DNA of 64,000 nucleotides from Pseudocoprococcus catus (GCF_019734885.1 NZ_JAAXCM010000047.1:55889-119888); one strand, 5' to 3'; shown: positions 26,007 to 37,246, counted from the first letter of the stretch. Translations and numbers: made by a program. Notes: generated from the sequence alone by a model not told the origin.

Positions 26007-26045
26007 GACAGCCGCCGGTTAAATACGGATCTTGCCGGCTGTCTG
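26007..26045. terminator. hairpin between lysR and atpC
   Basis: AGACAGCCG pairs with CGGCTGTCT; the atpC stop codon lies in the loop. It is placed to serve both convergent genes, but T-runs are short. Confidence 0.5.
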
Positions 26046-26444
26046 CCTTGATGTTTTCAAACGAGCCATGGCTCTGGCCAGTGAAGCGCTGGAATGGTAG
26101 TATTCCTGAATACTCTGTTTCTGACGCAGCTGTTCCAGAGCCCTTTCTTTGGCTTCTTCGGCACGGCGAACGTCGATTTCTTCCGGCTTTTCTGCACTTT
26201 CTGTCAGCAAAATGACACGGTTGTTGGCAATCTGGACGAAACCGCGGCCAACATAACCGATATGCCAGGTACCATCTTCCGTTTTATAACGCATTTCTCC
26301 GTCCGTGACGGCAATAACCATGGCTTCATGGTGGGCCAAAACCTCTTTCTCACCGTCAAAAGCGGGAACAATCAGAGAGAGGCAGGGACCTTCATAGAAG
26401 ACCCTGTCTGCTGCGATGATTCGCAGATTATACATATCACTCAT
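26019..26444 (-). CDS. atpC: ATP synthase epsilon subunit
   Basis: A 141-residue F1 stalk subunit that links rotation to catalysis and can inhibit ATP hydrolysis. It has the N-terminal beta-sandwich (FYEGPCLSLIVPAFDGEKEVLAHHEAMV) in two visible parts, VFYEGPCLSLIVPA and LAHHEAMVIAVTDGE, and a C-terminal helical part starting near RRAEEAKERALEQL. It is the last gene of the atp operon, 17 bases after atpD. Confidence 0.9.
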   Translation of the reverse strand: MSDMYNLRIIAADRVFYEGPCLSLIVPAFDGEKEVLAHHEAMVIAVTDGEMRYKTEDGTWHIGYVGRGFVQIANNRVILLTESAEKPEEIDVRRAEEAKERALEQLRQKQSIQEYYHSSASLARAMARLKTSRQTAGKIRI

Positions 26445-26461
26445 TAGAAACGCCTGCCTTT

Positions 26462-27877
<1,416 letters not shown>

Positions 27878-28774
27878 TTAATTTTTTCCTTTTTTCTGAG
27901 CCTTGGCACCGGCAATGACCTCAGTGATTTCCTGAGTAATAGCGGCCTGACGGGCTCTGTTATAAAGTGTTCCAAGCTCCTGAAGAATAGCAGATGCGTT
28001 ATCAGCGGCAGCCTGCATAGCCATCAGACGGGCATTCTGCTCGCTGGCATAAGCCTCTACAAGGGCACTGTAAATATAACCGACGATATAATCCGGTACG
28101 ATCTGTCCCATGACGGCTTCCGGTGACGGTTTCATGGCGATGTGTTCCATCGGAAGATCGACGGGGATATCTTTGATCATGAAATCCGGACGTTCAAGGG
28201 GAAGAAGACGCATGAACTGTGCTTCCTCTGTCATGGCATTTTTCATGCTTGTGTAGATCAGATAGATTTCATCTACCTTTTTCGTACGATAAGCATCGAT
28301 CAGTGTCTCAGAAATATTTCTGGCACGGCTTAATGTCGGATTCTGAATGGTATAGTGGAACTGGTGAGCAATCGGTATTTTCTTCTGCTGGAAATAATGT
28401 CTGCCGATTTCACCAATGACATATAATTTTGCGTTTTTATCGTTTTGAATATGCTCTTCAGCCAGCTTGAGGATATTGTGGTTGTAGGCACCGGCCATAC
28501 CTTTATCCGCAGTGACAACCACATAGGCACGGCGAATGGGAGTCTCATCTATGACAGCATTCGGATCACGGAAGTATTCTGAATGCATTTCGGGAAGATG
28601 ACGAAGGATTCGGCTCATGGTGGACTGAAGGGTATAGAAATACGGTTCTGTATTTGCTAACGCTTTTTTTGCTCTTCTCAGTTTCGACGAGGAAATCATA
28701 TACATGGCATTGGTGATTTTCATTGTGTCCTGTATACTTCTCATTCTGTCTCTGATTTCTCTGGCATTTGCCAT
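27878..28774 (-). CDS. atpG: ATP synthase gamma subunit
   Basis: A 298-residue central shaft of F1. The N-terminal helix MANAREIRDRMRSIQDTMKI and the C-terminal helix ending RQAAITQEITEVIAG are the coiled-coil parts that turn inside the alpha3-beta3 ring; the Rossmann-like middle is recognisable. It lies between atpA and atpD as usual. Confidence 0.95.
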   Translation of the reverse strand: MANAREIRDRMRSIQDTMKITNAMYMISSSKLRRAKKALANTEPYFYTLQSTMSRILRHLPEMHSEYFRDPNAVIDETPIRRAYVVVTADKGMAGAYNHNILKLAEEHIQNDKNAKLYVIGEIGRHYFQQKKIPIAHQFHYTIQNPTLSRARNISETLIDAYRTKKVDEIYLIYTSMKNAMTEEAQFMRLLPLERPDFMIKDIPVDLPMEHIAMKPSPEAVMGQIVPDYIVGYIYSALVEAYASEQNARLMAMQAAADNASAILQELGTLYNRARQAAITQEITEVIAGAKAQKKGKN

Positions 28775-28797
28775 ATCAGATACGCCTCCTTCCTGTC

Positions 28798-30300
28798 TTA
28801 CTGCTGTTTGAAGGCTTCAGCGGCTTCATCAATCTGCTTTTTCAGCTCATCTGTCAGCTGACCGCCTGTCTGAATGGCTTCACATATATCTGCATGCTGC
28901 AGATCAAACCATGCCAGAAGATCATTCTGGAATTTCTTGACAGATTTAAGTTCCACATCATCAAAATAACCTTTGTTAGCCAGATGAAGGGTAATAACCT
29001 GCTGGTTCAGCTGAAGCGGTTTGCCGAGGGGCTGTTTCAAAAGCTCAAGAAGGGCATGGCCGTGTTTTAACTGTTGCTTTGTAATATCATCCAGATCAGA
29101 TGCGAACTGGGTGAAAACTTCCATCTCACGATACTGCGCCAGATCGATACGGATACTGCCGGAAGCTTTCTTCATAGCGCTTGTCTGAGCAGCACCGCCG
29201 ACACGGGATACAGACAGACCAACGCTGACGGCAGGACGCATACCTGAGAAAAACAGATGGCTTTCAAGGAAAATCTGACCATCTGTAATGGAAATAACAT
29301 TGGTTGGAATATAAGCGGATAAGTCACCGGCCTGTGTCTCAATAATAGGGAGGGCTGTTAATGATCCGCCACCAAGTTTTTTACTGAGTCTGCTGGCACG
29401 TTCCAGAAGACGGGAATGCAGATAGAACACATCACCGGGATAAGCTTCACGTCCAGGAGAACGTTCCAGCAGAAGGGAGATGGCTCTGTATGCAACGGCA
29501 TGTTTGCTCAGATCATCATAGACGATCAGGGCATCCTGACCTTTGTACATAAAGTATTCTGCCAGTGCTGTACCTGCGTATGGTGCGATGTACTGAAGTG
29601 AAGATGAGTCGCTGGCCATGGAAGCCAGGACGATGGTATATTCCATGGCACCATGTTTTTCAAGGTTGTTGACAACTCTTGCAACGGTAGAAGCTTTCTG
29701 ACCGATGGCAACGTACACACAAACAACGCCTTTGCCTTTCTGGTTGATGATTGTATCTTCTGCAATAGAAGTTTTACCTGTCTGACGGTCACCGATGATC
29801 AATTCACGCTGACCACGGCCGATTGGGAACATGGAGTCAATGGAAAGGATACCTGTTTCCAATGGTGTATCAACAGGCTGACGATCAATGATCGCCGGTG
29901 CCGGTTCCTCGATGGCACGATATTCAGTGGAAGCAATATCACCTTTGCCGTCGATAGGTTCACCCAGGGCGTTGACAACCCTTCCTTTAAAGGCATCACC
30001 GACGGGAATGCCGGCTCTTTTGCCTGTACGGATGACCTTGCAGCCTTCACGAATGGATTCGTCGTGGCCAAAAAGGATACAACCGATTTCATTTCGACGG
30101 ATATTCTGTACCATACCTTTGACGCCGCCATCGAAGACAACGATTTCGCCGTACATCGCATGGTCGATACCGTAAACTGTGGCAATACCATCGCCGACCC
30201 AGATGACTTCACCGGTCTCTTTGGCTTCATTGTCCCAGTCGTAATTTTCTATTTCATTTTTTATAATCGATATAATATCGTCTGCACTAATGACACTCAC
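28798..30300 (-). CDS. atpA: ATP synthase alpha subunit
   Basis: A 500-residue regulatory nucleotide-binding subunit of F1. It shows Walker A GDRQTGKTSIAED, the VGDGIA N-terminal signature, LLLERSPGREAYPGDVFYLH and the SVGLSVSRVGGAAQ arginine-finger region. Normal length. Confidence 0.97.
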   Translation of the reverse strand: MSVISADDIISIIKNEIENYDWDNEAKETGEVIWVGDGIATVYGIDHAMYGEIVVFDGGVKGMVQNIRRNEIGCILFGHDESIREGCKVIRTGKRAGIPVGDAFKGRVVNALGEPIDGKGDIASTEYRAIEEPAPAIIDRQPVDTPLETGILSIDSMFPIGRGQRELIIGDRQTGKTSIAEDTIINQKGKGVVCVYVAIGQKASTVARVVNNLEKHGAMEYTIVLASMASDSSSLQYIAPYAGTALAEYFMYKGQDALIVYDDLSKHAVAYRAISLLLERSPGREAYPGDVFYLHSRLLERASRLSKKLGGGSLTALPIIETQAGDLSAYIPTNVISITDGQIFLESHLFFSGMRPAVSVGLSVSRVGGAAQTSAMKKASGSIRIDLAQYREMEVFTQFASDLDDITKQQLKHGHALLELLKQPLGKPLQLNQQVITLHLANKGYFDDVELKSVKKFQNDLLAWFDLQHADICEAIQTGGQLTDELKKQIDEAAEAFKQQ

Positions 30301-30321
30301 ATTATCACCTCTTTCAGAGTT

Positions 30322-30840
30322 TTAAATCTGTCCAACGGCATCCTTCAGCTGACGGATGCGTGCTGCAAATGTCCAATCGTATTCTTCGTTGCCGATACGG
30401 ATGCGCACACCGCCCAGGAGAGAAGGATTTATGCTGATCTGATAAATCAGTTTTTTGCTGGGATACTTCCGTGAGAGGAAAGCTTTTATTTCATTTTCTT
30501 TTTCAGGGGATGGTGTTTCGGCAAAAACACATTCAACCCGTACACGGTTATGAGAAGTATCCCAGATTTTCTGCCATTCAGCATAGATGTCTGCCAGTTC
30601 TTCAATTCCGCCGTCATTGCACATGACCTTGTAAAAGTTGATCAGATGGCGGGGGAGACCAGAGCCGTCGAAGACGCGTTCAATCAGATGATGTTTTTTC
30701 TCAGATGTCACAAGGGGACTCCGAAGAACGTTCAAAAGTGCAGGAACTTTTTCTGTGATCTCACGGGCAGTCTGAAGTTCTTCAGACGTAATACCCAGCT
30801 CATACAGAACAATTGCATTATTTACCGCTCTTTGCGTCAT
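30322..30840 (-). CDS. atpH: ATP synthase delta subunit
   Basis: A 172-residue stator subunit that joins the b subunit to the top of F1. N-terminal helical domain (AVNNAIVLYELGITSEELQ) and the C-terminal pattern SLLGGVRIRIGNEEYDWTFAARI fit the OSCP/delta family. A GTG three codons upstream is possible, but AGGTGA sits 5 bases before this ATG. The start overlaps the end of atpF. Confidence 0.9.
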   Translation of the reverse strand: MTQRAVNNAIVLYELGITSEELQTAREITEKVPALLNVLRSPLVTSEKKHHLIERVFDGSGLPRHLINFYKVMCNDGGIEELADIYAEWQKIWDTSHNRVRVECVFAETPSPEKENEIKAFLSRKYPSKKLIYQISINPSLLGGVRIRIGNEEYDWTFAARIRQLKDAVGQI

Positions 30841-31270
30841 ACTGATCACCTGTCATAATAATTTTCTTTGCAGCCAGCATGGCAATATCCATGATCTGTG
30901 ACTGCAGTTCTTTCTTGGCATTTGCCTGTTCTTTTTCAATATCTTCACGGGCCTGTGTGAGCATTTTGACTCTTTCAGCCTCTGTATCAGCAATCGCCTT
31001 GCTGTGTTCTTTTTCGGAACGTGCACGGGCAGCTGCGATAATATCGGCGGCCTGTTCTTTAGCAGTGTCAAGCTGCTGCTCATAGTCGGCTTTCATTTTG
31101 TTGGCTTCATCCTGCGTTTTCTGTGCAGCATCAAATTGCTGCCTGATCATTTCGTTTCGCTGCTCGATCACACCCATAACCGGCTTGATCAGAAAATGCC
31201 GAAGTGCAACAAAAAGGATAAGGACATTGACGACGGTCCAGAAGATTGTCCAGGGTTCCAAACTTAACAT
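30818..31270 (-). CDS. atpF: ATP synthase b subunit
   Basis: A 150-residue peripheral stalk subunit: one N-terminal membrane segment (WTIFWTVVNVLILFVALRHFL) followed by a long, charged coiled-coil helix. Translation of atpH begins inside its 3' end. Confidence 0.93.
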   Translation of the reverse strand: MLSLEPWTIFWTVVNVLILFVALRHFLIKPVMGVIEQRNEMIRQQFDAAQKTQDEANKMKADYEQQLDTAKEQAADIIAAARARSEKEHSKAIADTEAERVKMLTQAREDIEKEQANAKKELQSQIMDIAMLAAKKIIMTGDQYDAKSGK

Positions 31271-31327
31271 AGCTGCACCTGCCTCTCATTCTTACTGTTC
31301 CATAAGTTCTATTAAATATCGCAATAA

Positions 31328-31558
31328 TTATTTCAGGAAAAGAATGATCAACAGGGCAATAACGAAACCGTAAATAGCCGTTGCCTCGGCAAGGGCACAA
31401 CCAAGAAGCAAAGATTTACTGATTTTGCTTTCTGCTTCAGGCTGTCTTGCGATAGCGTCTACTGCGGAAGAAGTTGCTTTACCGATACCAACACCGGCAC
31501 CAATACCTGTTAATACTGCAATACCTGCACCAATTGCTACGAATAATGTTGCTGACAT
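31328..31558 (-). CDS. atpE: ATP synthase c subunit (predicted proton type)
   Basis: A 76-residue double-hairpin proteolipid of the Fo rotor. The polar loop is ARQPE and the ion-carrying residue is Glu58 in [10 protein letters not shown]. Compared with the sodium-binding Ilyobacter c subunit, GPGVGQG is GAGVGIG and AEST is AEAT, so the Gln and Ser sodium ligands are missing. This suggests proton coupling (inference from ligand residues). Confidence 0.95.
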   Translation of the reverse strand: MSATLFVAIGAGIAVLTGIGAGVGIGKATSSAVDAIARQPEAESKISKSLLLGCALAEATAIYGFVIALLIILFLK

Positions 31559-31602
31559 AATAACTCGCTCCTTTTCTTTTAAAATTGACGGATCATTGAG
31601 GA

Positions 31603-32289
31603 TCAGTCGATAGCTTCTTTAATAAATAATGCGGTCAGGAATACAAAAACGTATGCCTGGATCAGCCCGTCGAATATATCGAAGTAGCAGCTGAATACCG
31701 CCGGCAGGATGGCCGGGACGACCATCTTCAGCAATTCCATAATGACAAACGAGCCAAGAACGTTGCCGAATAATCGCATACATAATGAAAGCGGTCTGAT
31801 GAAAATCTCAAGGATGTTGATCGGTAAAATGACAACCATCGGTTCTGCAAAGCTTTTCAGCCAGCCGCGGCCGCCTTTAGCCAAAACATCAGACAGCTCG
31901 ATCAAAATGATGCTGAGAATTGCCAGTGAAGCCGTTACATTGATATCCTTTGTCGGTGGTTTGAAACCGAGAATGCCGATGAGATTGGCAATACCGATAT
32001 AAATTCCCACACTCATTAAATAAGGAATAAAACCTTTGCCTTTCTCGCCAAGGATATCTTCGAAGAAGCTATAAATACCACTGACAGCCGTTTCAAGAAG
32101 CAGCTGTCCTTTACCTGGGTTTGTGACCTTCAGGTTTCTGACAAAAATCGCACACAGGAGAATCACAACAGCCATGATTAACCATGTTACAAAAACTGAT
32201 TCAGCCACCGGTATGCCGCCGAAAATCGGAATCGTAAAAGCTGTATCACAGTTTAATTCTTCCATGAGATTTTTTACCAGCTCATCCAT
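31603..32289 (-). CDS. atpB: ATP synthase a subunit
   Basis: A 228-residue membrane stator of Fo with five to six hydrophobic segments. The essential Arg is in [19 protein letters not shown], near residue 165. It is the first gene of the operon; no atpI-like gene precedes it. Confidence 0.95.
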   Translation of the reverse strand: MDELVKNLMEELNCDTAFTIPIFGGIPVAESVFVTWLIMAVVILLCAIFVRNLKVTNPGKGQLLLETAVSGIYSFFEDILGEKGKGFIPYLMSVGIYIGIANLIGILGFKPPTKDINVTASLAILSIILIELSDVLAKGGRGWLKSFAEPMVVILPINILEIFIRPLSLCMRLFGNVLGSFVIMELLKMVVPAILPAVFSCYFDIFDGLIQAYVFVFLTALFIKEAID

Positions 32290-32331
32290 ATTTATTCACT
32301 TCCTTTTCACTTCCCTCTCGGGCTGTTCACA

Positions 32332-32360
32332 ATTTTAGTCTCGTCAAAGGCAAATGTCAA
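32332..32360 (-). promoter_or_regulatory. atp operon promoter
   Basis: On the minus strand TTGACA (32355-32360), 17 bp, TAAAAT (32332-32337), about 45 bases before atpB. The rest of the 340-base gap up to the MOSC terminator shows nothing else I can identify. Confidence 0.75.
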
Positions 32361-32585
32361 ATGTCGAAAAAAGAATGAAAATTCACAAATTGAACACAGC
32401 TTTGTAAATATTATGCCCTAAAAGTGTGTTTGAGTTGCATTTAAAATTGGTAAAATTTGAATAGAACAGAAAAGCAGAAGATTTATTTTCTCCTATTTGG
32501 CGTATGTTAGAATTGTAAAACTTTATGGAATATAATCACGATACTTCTTTGATATATCAGATATGCATATGTGTTATTGGACAGA

Positions 32586-32618
32586 TTAAAAAAGAGTGTC
32601 GAAAAAAAGACACTCTTT
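32586..32618 (-). terminator. terminator of the moaC-MOSC transcript
   Basis: AAAGAGTGTC/GACACTCTTT, a perfect 10-bp stem with an 8-base loop and T-run on the minus strand, 10 bases after the MOSC gene. Confidence 0.88.
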
Positions 32619-32627
32619 GATAGTCAA

Positions 32628-33068
32628 TTATTCAAGAACGGTAATAGGGTCACCCACATGAAGGGTTCCCTCTTTGATAACTTTGGTGAAGATACCCTGG
32701 GTAGGCATAATGCATTTGCCGACTTTCTGCTGAATGGCACAGCCTTTGTGACATTCCTTGCCAATCTGGGTGACTTCCTGAATGGTTTCCCCAATCTGAA
32801 GGCGTGTGCCCACAGGAAGTTCGTAGAGGCAGATACCTTCTGTAGTCAGGTTCTCGGCGAATTGTCCAGGAGTCAGATCGTCAATGCCCATTTCAGTCAT
32901 GATGTCAATACTTTCCTGGGCCAGAAGGCTGATCTGACGGTGCCAGTTGCCGGCATGGGCATCACCGACAATGCCATGATCGCATTTGCATACAGCAGAG
33001 TCAACAGGTGTTTTAATCACGCCTTTTTCTTTGGATATGTTGATAGATGTAATTGTTCCTTTGATCAT
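32628..33068 (-). CDS. MOSC domain protein
   Basis: A 146-residue single MOSC domain (VGDAHAGNWHRQISLL, CHKGCAIQQKVGKCIMP), related to the C-terminal domain of molybdenum cofactor sulfurase. Such small proteins are thought to carry sulfur for molybdenum cofactor modification. It follows moaC by 27 bases, supporting that role. Conserved Cys residues sit near 104, 108 and 117. Substrate unknown. Confidence 0.85.
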   Translation of the reverse strand: MIKGTITSINISKEKGVIKTPVDSAVCKCDHGIVGDAHAGNWHRQISLLAQESIDIMTEMGIDDLTPGQFAENLTTEGICLYELPVGTRLQIGETIQEVTQIGKECHKGCAIQQKVGKCIMPTQGIFTKVIKEGTLHVGDPITVLE

Positions 33069-33095
33069 AGATTGATAACTCCATTCTAGTGTTTC

Positions 33096-33569
33096 TTAGT
33101 CCTGCACGAAGTGCCCGGATTTACCACCGTCCTTTTCGATGACGCGCAGATTTGTGATATGCATGCTTCGGTCAATAGCTTTGCACATATCATATATTGT
33201 CAGTGCAGCAGCGGAAACAGCATGAAGCGCTTCCATCTCAACACCGGTCTGTCCGGTTGTCTTGACATAGGCTTTGATGTGGACAGCATTCTCTTTGGTA
33301 TCTGTTTCGAAATGAATATCGATTCCGGACAGCATTAGCGGGTGACACATAGGGATGATGGAGGAAGTCTGCTTGGCAGCCATAATGCCGGCTACCTGGG
33401 CAACTGCCAGGACATCTCCTTTCCTGATCTGTCCGTCGGTGATAGCCTGTAAAGTCGCAGGCTGCATATAGATACTTCCGGCGGCTGCAGCAATTCTGTG
33501 AGTGATGGCTTTCTCAGAAACGTCCACCATCCGGGCCCGGCCCTGGTCATTGATATGTGTAAGAGGCAT
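33096..33569 (-). CDS. moaC: cyclic pyranopterin monophosphate synthase
   Basis: A 157-residue MoaC, which with MoaA makes cyclic pyranopterin monophosphate, the first intermediate of molybdenum cofactor. Signatures are GQARMV-like [26 protein letters not shown] and [32 protein letters not shown] precedes the ATG. Other moa genes are not in the window. Confidence 0.94.
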   Translation of the reverse strand: MPLTHINDQGRARMVDVSEKAITHRIAAAAGSIYMQPATLQAITDGQIRKGDVLAVAQVAGIMAAKQTSSIIPMCHPLMLSGIDIHFETDTKENAVHIKAYVKTTGQTGVEMEALHAVSAAALTIYDMCKAIDRSMHITNLRVIEKDGGKSGHFVQD

Positions 33570-33835
33570 AAAAACCTTCTCCTTTCAGTATTTGTTTAGG
33601 TATGCAGTCATCAGAGGCTATTTGCGGCCGGGGCTGCAGCATAGAATCATTATAGCTGAAATGAGAAGAAAAATCAAAAAAATTCATAAACTTTAGTGCA
33701 ATGGTATTGATTTTATAAAAGGGACGCTTTAAAATAGGAAGATGCGGGATGAGATGTCTTGTTATCAGGACAGAAGCCTGTATGTTTTTGAAGTTGACTG
33801 ATTATGATGGATAGATGAAGAAGGAGGCATGCCGC

Positions 33836-34999
33836 ATGGCAAAGATTGATATTATTTCTGGTTTCCTTGGAGCTGGAAAGACAACACTTATTAAGAAGCT
33901 TCTGGGAGAAGCATTAAAGGGACAGCAGGTTGTCCTGATTGAGAATGAATTTGGTGAAATCGGCATTGACGGTGGATTTTTGAAGGATGCAGGCGTGAAC
34001 ATCACAGAGATGAACTCAGGCTGTATCTGCTGTTCACTGGTTGGTGATTTTGGTACAGCATTGAAAGATGTTATTACAAAGTTTAATCCTGACAGAATTA
34101 TCATAGAGCCATCAGGTGTAGGCAAGTTATCAGACGTTATCAAGGCCGTTCAGGGTGTCGCTGAAGATGCACCAATCGAACTGAACAGTCTTGTAACAGT
34201 TGCAGATGCCAACAAATGCAAGATGTATATGAAGAACTTCGGCGAGTTCTACAACAATCAGGTTGAGAGTGCACATACGATTGTACTCAGCCGTACACAG
34301 AATATGAAGCAGGATAAGCTTGAAGCCTGTGTTGCTATGATCAGAGAACACAACAAGGAGGCTGCAGTCATCACAACACCTTGGGATGAACTGACAGGTG
34401 AACAGCTTTTAGCTGCCATGGAGAAACCAGTATCTCTGGCGGACATGGTGATGGCTGAAGAAGAAATCTGTCCTGTATGCGGCGGACATCATGACCATGA
34501 CGATCATGAGCATGAACATCATCATGACCACGATCATGATGATCACTGTGGATGCGACCATGACCACGATCATGAGCATGAACACCATCATGACCACGAT
34601 CATGATGATCACTGCGGATGCGACCACGATCACAATCATGAGCATGAACACCATCATGATCACGATCATGATGATCACTGCGGATGTGGCCATGACCATG
34701 ATCATCATCACCATCATGCAGATGAAGTCTTCACAAGCTGGGGCAAAGAGACACCGCGTAAGTATACAAAGGAAGAAGTTGAGACAATTCTCAAGGCACT
34801 TGCAGCGGAGAACAATGAATACGGCATTATCCTTCGTGCAAAAGGTATGCTGCCAAGCCCGGACGGTACATGGATCTACTTTGATATGGTTCCGGAAGAA
34901 TATGAAATCCGTGAAGGACAGCCGGAATACACTGGTCGTCTTTGCGTGATCGGTTCCAAGATTGATGAAGCAAAACTTGAGAAATTATTTATGCTGTAA
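33836..34999 (+). CDS. CobW/COG0523 GTPase with long His/Asp-rich metal-binding repeat
   Basis: A 387-residue COG0523 GTPase, a putative metal chaperone. Walker A is GFLGAGKTT, the metal motif CxCC is in SGCICCSL, and Walker B lies near RIIIEPSGVG. A His/Asp/Glu tract of about 80 residues follows, built from three 22-residue repeats ending DDHCGCD/G, then a CobW C-terminal domain. Zinc, nickel or cobalt are likely ligands. The ATG has AAGGAGG 9 bases before it; a start 7 codons earlier lacks one. A second CobW-type gene follows. Confidence 0.88.
   Translation: MAKIDIISGFLGAGKTTLIKKLLGEALKGQQVVLIENEFGEIGIDGGFLKDAGVNITEMNSGCICCSLVGDFGTALKDVITKFNPDRIIIEPSGVGKLSDVIKAVQGVAEDAPIELNSLVTVADANKCKMYMKNFGEFYNNQVESAHTIVLSRTQNMKQDKLEACVAMIREHNKEAAVITTPWDELTGEQLLAAMEKPVSLADMVMAEEEICPVCGGHHDHDDHEHEHHHDHDHDDHCGCDHDHDHEHEHHHDHDHDDHCGCDHDHNHEHEHHHDHDHDDHCGCGHDHDHHHHHADEVFTSWGKETPRKYTKEEVETILKALAAENNEYGIILRAKGMLPSPDGTWIYFDMVPEEYEIREGQPEYTGRLCVIGSKIDEAKLEKLFML
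34493..34690 (+). repeat. three 66-bp tandem repeats inside the CobW gene
   Basis: Units at 34493-34558, 34559-34624 and 34625-34690 encode the His/Asp blocks ending DHCGC. They are nearly identical at DNA level, so copy number could vary by slippage. Confidence 0.85.
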
Positions 35000-35031
35000 T
35001 GGTTGAGCATTCATAGGAATGGAATGAAAAT

Positions 35032-35072
35032 GGAAGCTTTTGGGGTGATGATTCCGGGGCTTCCGTTTTTTT
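35032..35072 (+). terminator. terminator after the first CobW gene
   Basis: GGAAGC pairs with GCTTCC (35032-35037 and 35059-35064), followed by G and seven T. Confidence 0.75.
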
Positions 35073-35155
35073 ATGTTGTTGCTTTTAATTGATTTATTTG
35101 ATATGATAATGAATAGCAAAAGAAATATGAATAAATAGAAAGTTGGGTGATAGAG

Positions 35156-36106
35156 ATGGATAAATTAGAAGTACCTGTATATCTGATTACGGGTTTCCTG
35201 GAGAGCGGCAAGACATCTTTTCTGCAGGAGATTTTAGAAAGCGGAGAGTTTGCTGATGGTGAGAGAGGACTCCTGATTTCATGCGAAGAAGGCGAAGTAG
35301 AGCTGGATGAGAAGGCAACAATGGCCTGCAAGATTGATACAGTAACTCTGGATGACGAGGAAGAGCTGACAGCAGATTTCCTTGAAAACTGCAAGAATGT
35401 TTATAAGCCGAAGAGAGTTTTTGTAGAATACAACGGAATGTGGGATCCGGATACGATCCTCAGCGTGGATATGCCAAGAGGCTGGGAAATCTATCAGATT
35501 GTGACAATGATCGATGCAAGTACCTTTGCAGTGTATCTGAACAATATGAAATCCATTATCGGTAATATGATCAAGTGTACAGAGCTGGTTATTTTCAACA
35601 GATGTTCTGAAGAACAGGATTTGCCGATGTTCAGAAGAAATCTGAAGGCATTGAATTCCAATGTCCAGATGATGTTTGAACACAAAGACGGAAGAATGAT
35701 CGAACTGGGAAAGGATATTCCACCATACGACCTGAATGCGCCTGTTATTGATATCACAGATGATGATTACGGCATCTGGTATATGGATGCGGCTGATGAC
35801 AAGGATCGTTATGAAGGCAAGACCGTTCGCTTTACAGCAAGGATCATGAAGAATCGTAAATTGCCGAAGAATTTCTGTGTACCAGGCCGTAAAGCCATGA
35901 CATGCTGTGCGGAGGATATCCGTTTTATCGGCTTTTTGTGTAAATACCCGGAACTTGACAATTTAAAGAATGGTGATTGGGTGACACTTACAGCCAATAT
36001 GCACTATGAGAGAAGAAGAGAATACGGCGGCGTAGGTCCTGTACTTTATGCAACAGAGGTTGTAGAGTGTGCAGCACCGGAAGACGAATTAGTATATTTT
36101 AATTAA
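35156..36106 (+). CDS. CobW-like GTPase fused to a DUF1980/TIGR03943-like domain
   Basis: A 316-residue protein. The N-terminal half is a COG0523 GTPase (Walker A TGFLESGKTSF) but lacks the CxCC motif, having ISCEEGEVEL there. From about residue 215 the sequence (VRFTARIMKNRKLP, RKAMTCCAEDIRFIGF, DWVTLTANMHYE) resembles the C-terminal domain of the YcgQ/TIGR03943 family, normally joined to a permease partner. A metal-trafficking role is likely by family; the exact function is unknown. The ATG is preferred over a GTG three codons upstream that lies within the ribosome site. Confidence 0.7.
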   Translation: MDKLEVPVYLITGFLESGKTSFLQEILESGEFADGERGLLISCEEGEVELDEKATMACKIDTVTLDDEEELTADFLENCKNVYKPKRVFVEYNGMWDPDTILSVDMPRGWEIYQIVTMIDASTFAVYLNNMKSIIGNMIKCTELVIFNRCSEEQDLPMFRRNLKALNSNVQMMFEHKDGRMIELGKDIPPYDLNAPVIDITDDDYGIWYMDAADDKDRYEGKTVRFTARIMKNRKLPKNFCVPGRKAMTCCAEDIRFIGFLCKYPELDNLKNGDWVTLTANMHYERRREYGGVGPVLYATEVVECAAPEDELVYFN

Positions 36107-36205
36107 GACAACATGGGGCTGCAGTATGTGGCCCTTTTGTTTTATTTTGTGCATTCGGATAAACTGAAGGCATGTAGAAAGATACAAAAGAGGAAGAAGG
36201 TGTTT

Positions 36206-37246
36206 ATGTATAATATGGAAGAAAAAATTGTTTTCTGTAAAGGCGGTGGTTGTACCGCCAAGCTTGGTGCAGGGGTGCTGAGCCGTGTACTGGAAAAACT
36301 TCCGAGGGGAGAACAGGATCCGTCATTGCTTGTGGGGTATGACAGCAGGGATGATGCAGCAGTGTATAAGATCTCCGATGATATGGCCATTGTGCAGACA
36401 TTGGATTTCTTTCCGCCCATGGTGGATGACCCTTATACATTCGGTCAGATTGCTGCGGCCAATGCACTCAGCGATATTTATGCCATGGGCGGGGAGGTCA
36501 AGACAGCGTTGAATATTGTCTGTTTCCCGGAGAAAATGGATCTGAATATTCTTGGAGAGATTATGAGGGGAGGATCGGAGAAGGTCATAGAAGCCGGCGG
36601 TACATTGGCTGGTGGACATTCCATTGCAGACAGTGATGTGAAATACGGCTTGTCTGTTATGGGAGTGGTTCATCCGGACAGAGTATTGGCGAATAATCAT
36701 GGACAGCCCGGGGATAAACTGATTCTGACAAAGAAGCTGGGAGTTGGCATTATCTGTACGGCAAATCGTGTGGGGGAAGCTTCAGAGGCTGCCATGGAGG
36801 AAGCGATTGCGTCCATGACAACGCTGAACAAATATGCAGCAGAGATATGCAGAAAGTATGAAGTGCATGCTTGTACAGATGTTACCGGTTTTAGTTTTCT
36901 GGGGCATCTGCATGAAATGCTGGATGATAAATTAAACTGTCATATCAATGCTTCAAAAGTACCGGTCATAGAAGAAGCCCATCGTCATGCGGACGAATTT
37001 CTACTGACAGCGGCCGGTCAGCGCAACAGAAATCATACAGGCCCGTTTGTCGAATTCAGGAAAATTCCCTTTTCTATGGAAGAAATACTGTTTGACCCGC
37101 AGACATCCGGAGGCCTTCTGGTAGCAGTCAAAGCCGAACAGGCCGAGGCACTGGAAGCTGAATTGCAAAATGCAGGTCTCCCTGCAAAAATCGTTGGAAC
37201 ATTATTAGAAAAGAATGCTAATGAGGCCGAAATTATAGTAGGGTAA
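36206..37246 (+). CDS. selD: selenide, water dikinase (Cys form)
   Basis: A 346-residue selenophosphate synthetase, which makes the selenium donor from selenide and ATP. The catalytic pair is Cys16 and Lys19 in GGGCTAKL; here Cys replaces the selenocysteine found in some homologues. ATP-site motifs [21 protein letters not shown] (in part) and [10 protein letters not shown] are present. The chosen ATG has AGGAAGAAGG before it; the open frame upstream is not supported. yedF and a DUF3343 gene follow. selA, selB and selC are not in the window. Confidence 0.94.
   Translation: MYNMEEKIVFCKGGGCTAKLGAGVLSRVLEKLPRGEQDPSLLVGYDSRDDAAVYKISDDMAIVQTLDFFPPMVDDPYTFGQIAAANALSDIYAMGGEVKTALNIVCFPEKMDLNILGEIMRGGSEKVIEAGGTLAGGHSIADSDVKYGLSVMGVVHPDRVLANNHGQPGDKLILTKKLGVGIICTANRVGEASEAAMEEAIASMTTLNKYAAEICRKYEVHACTDVTGFSFLGHLHEMLDDKLNCHINASKVPVIEEAHRHADEFLLTAAGQRNRNHTGPFVEFRKIPFSMEEILFDPQTSGGLLVAVKAEQAEALEAELQNAGLPAKIVGTLLEKNANEAEIIVG

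Noticed and set aside
29653..30474. A 273-codon plus-strand frame opposite atpA/atpH
   Set aside because: Crosses the boundary between two certain genes on the other strand and has no family features.
32332..32627. An atpI gene ahead of atpB
   Set aside because: No frame of suitable length or hydrophobic pattern; the gap holds the promoter and a terminator.
34493..34690. Regular 66-bp repeats that could suggest a CRISPR array
   Set aside because: The repeats are contiguous, without unique spacers, and in frame within a coding region.
34409..34717. Minus-strand open frame rich in Met, Val and Ile opposite the His repeat
   Set aside because: It is the complement of the CAT/GAT-rich repeats of the CobW gene; no ribosome site and low complexity.
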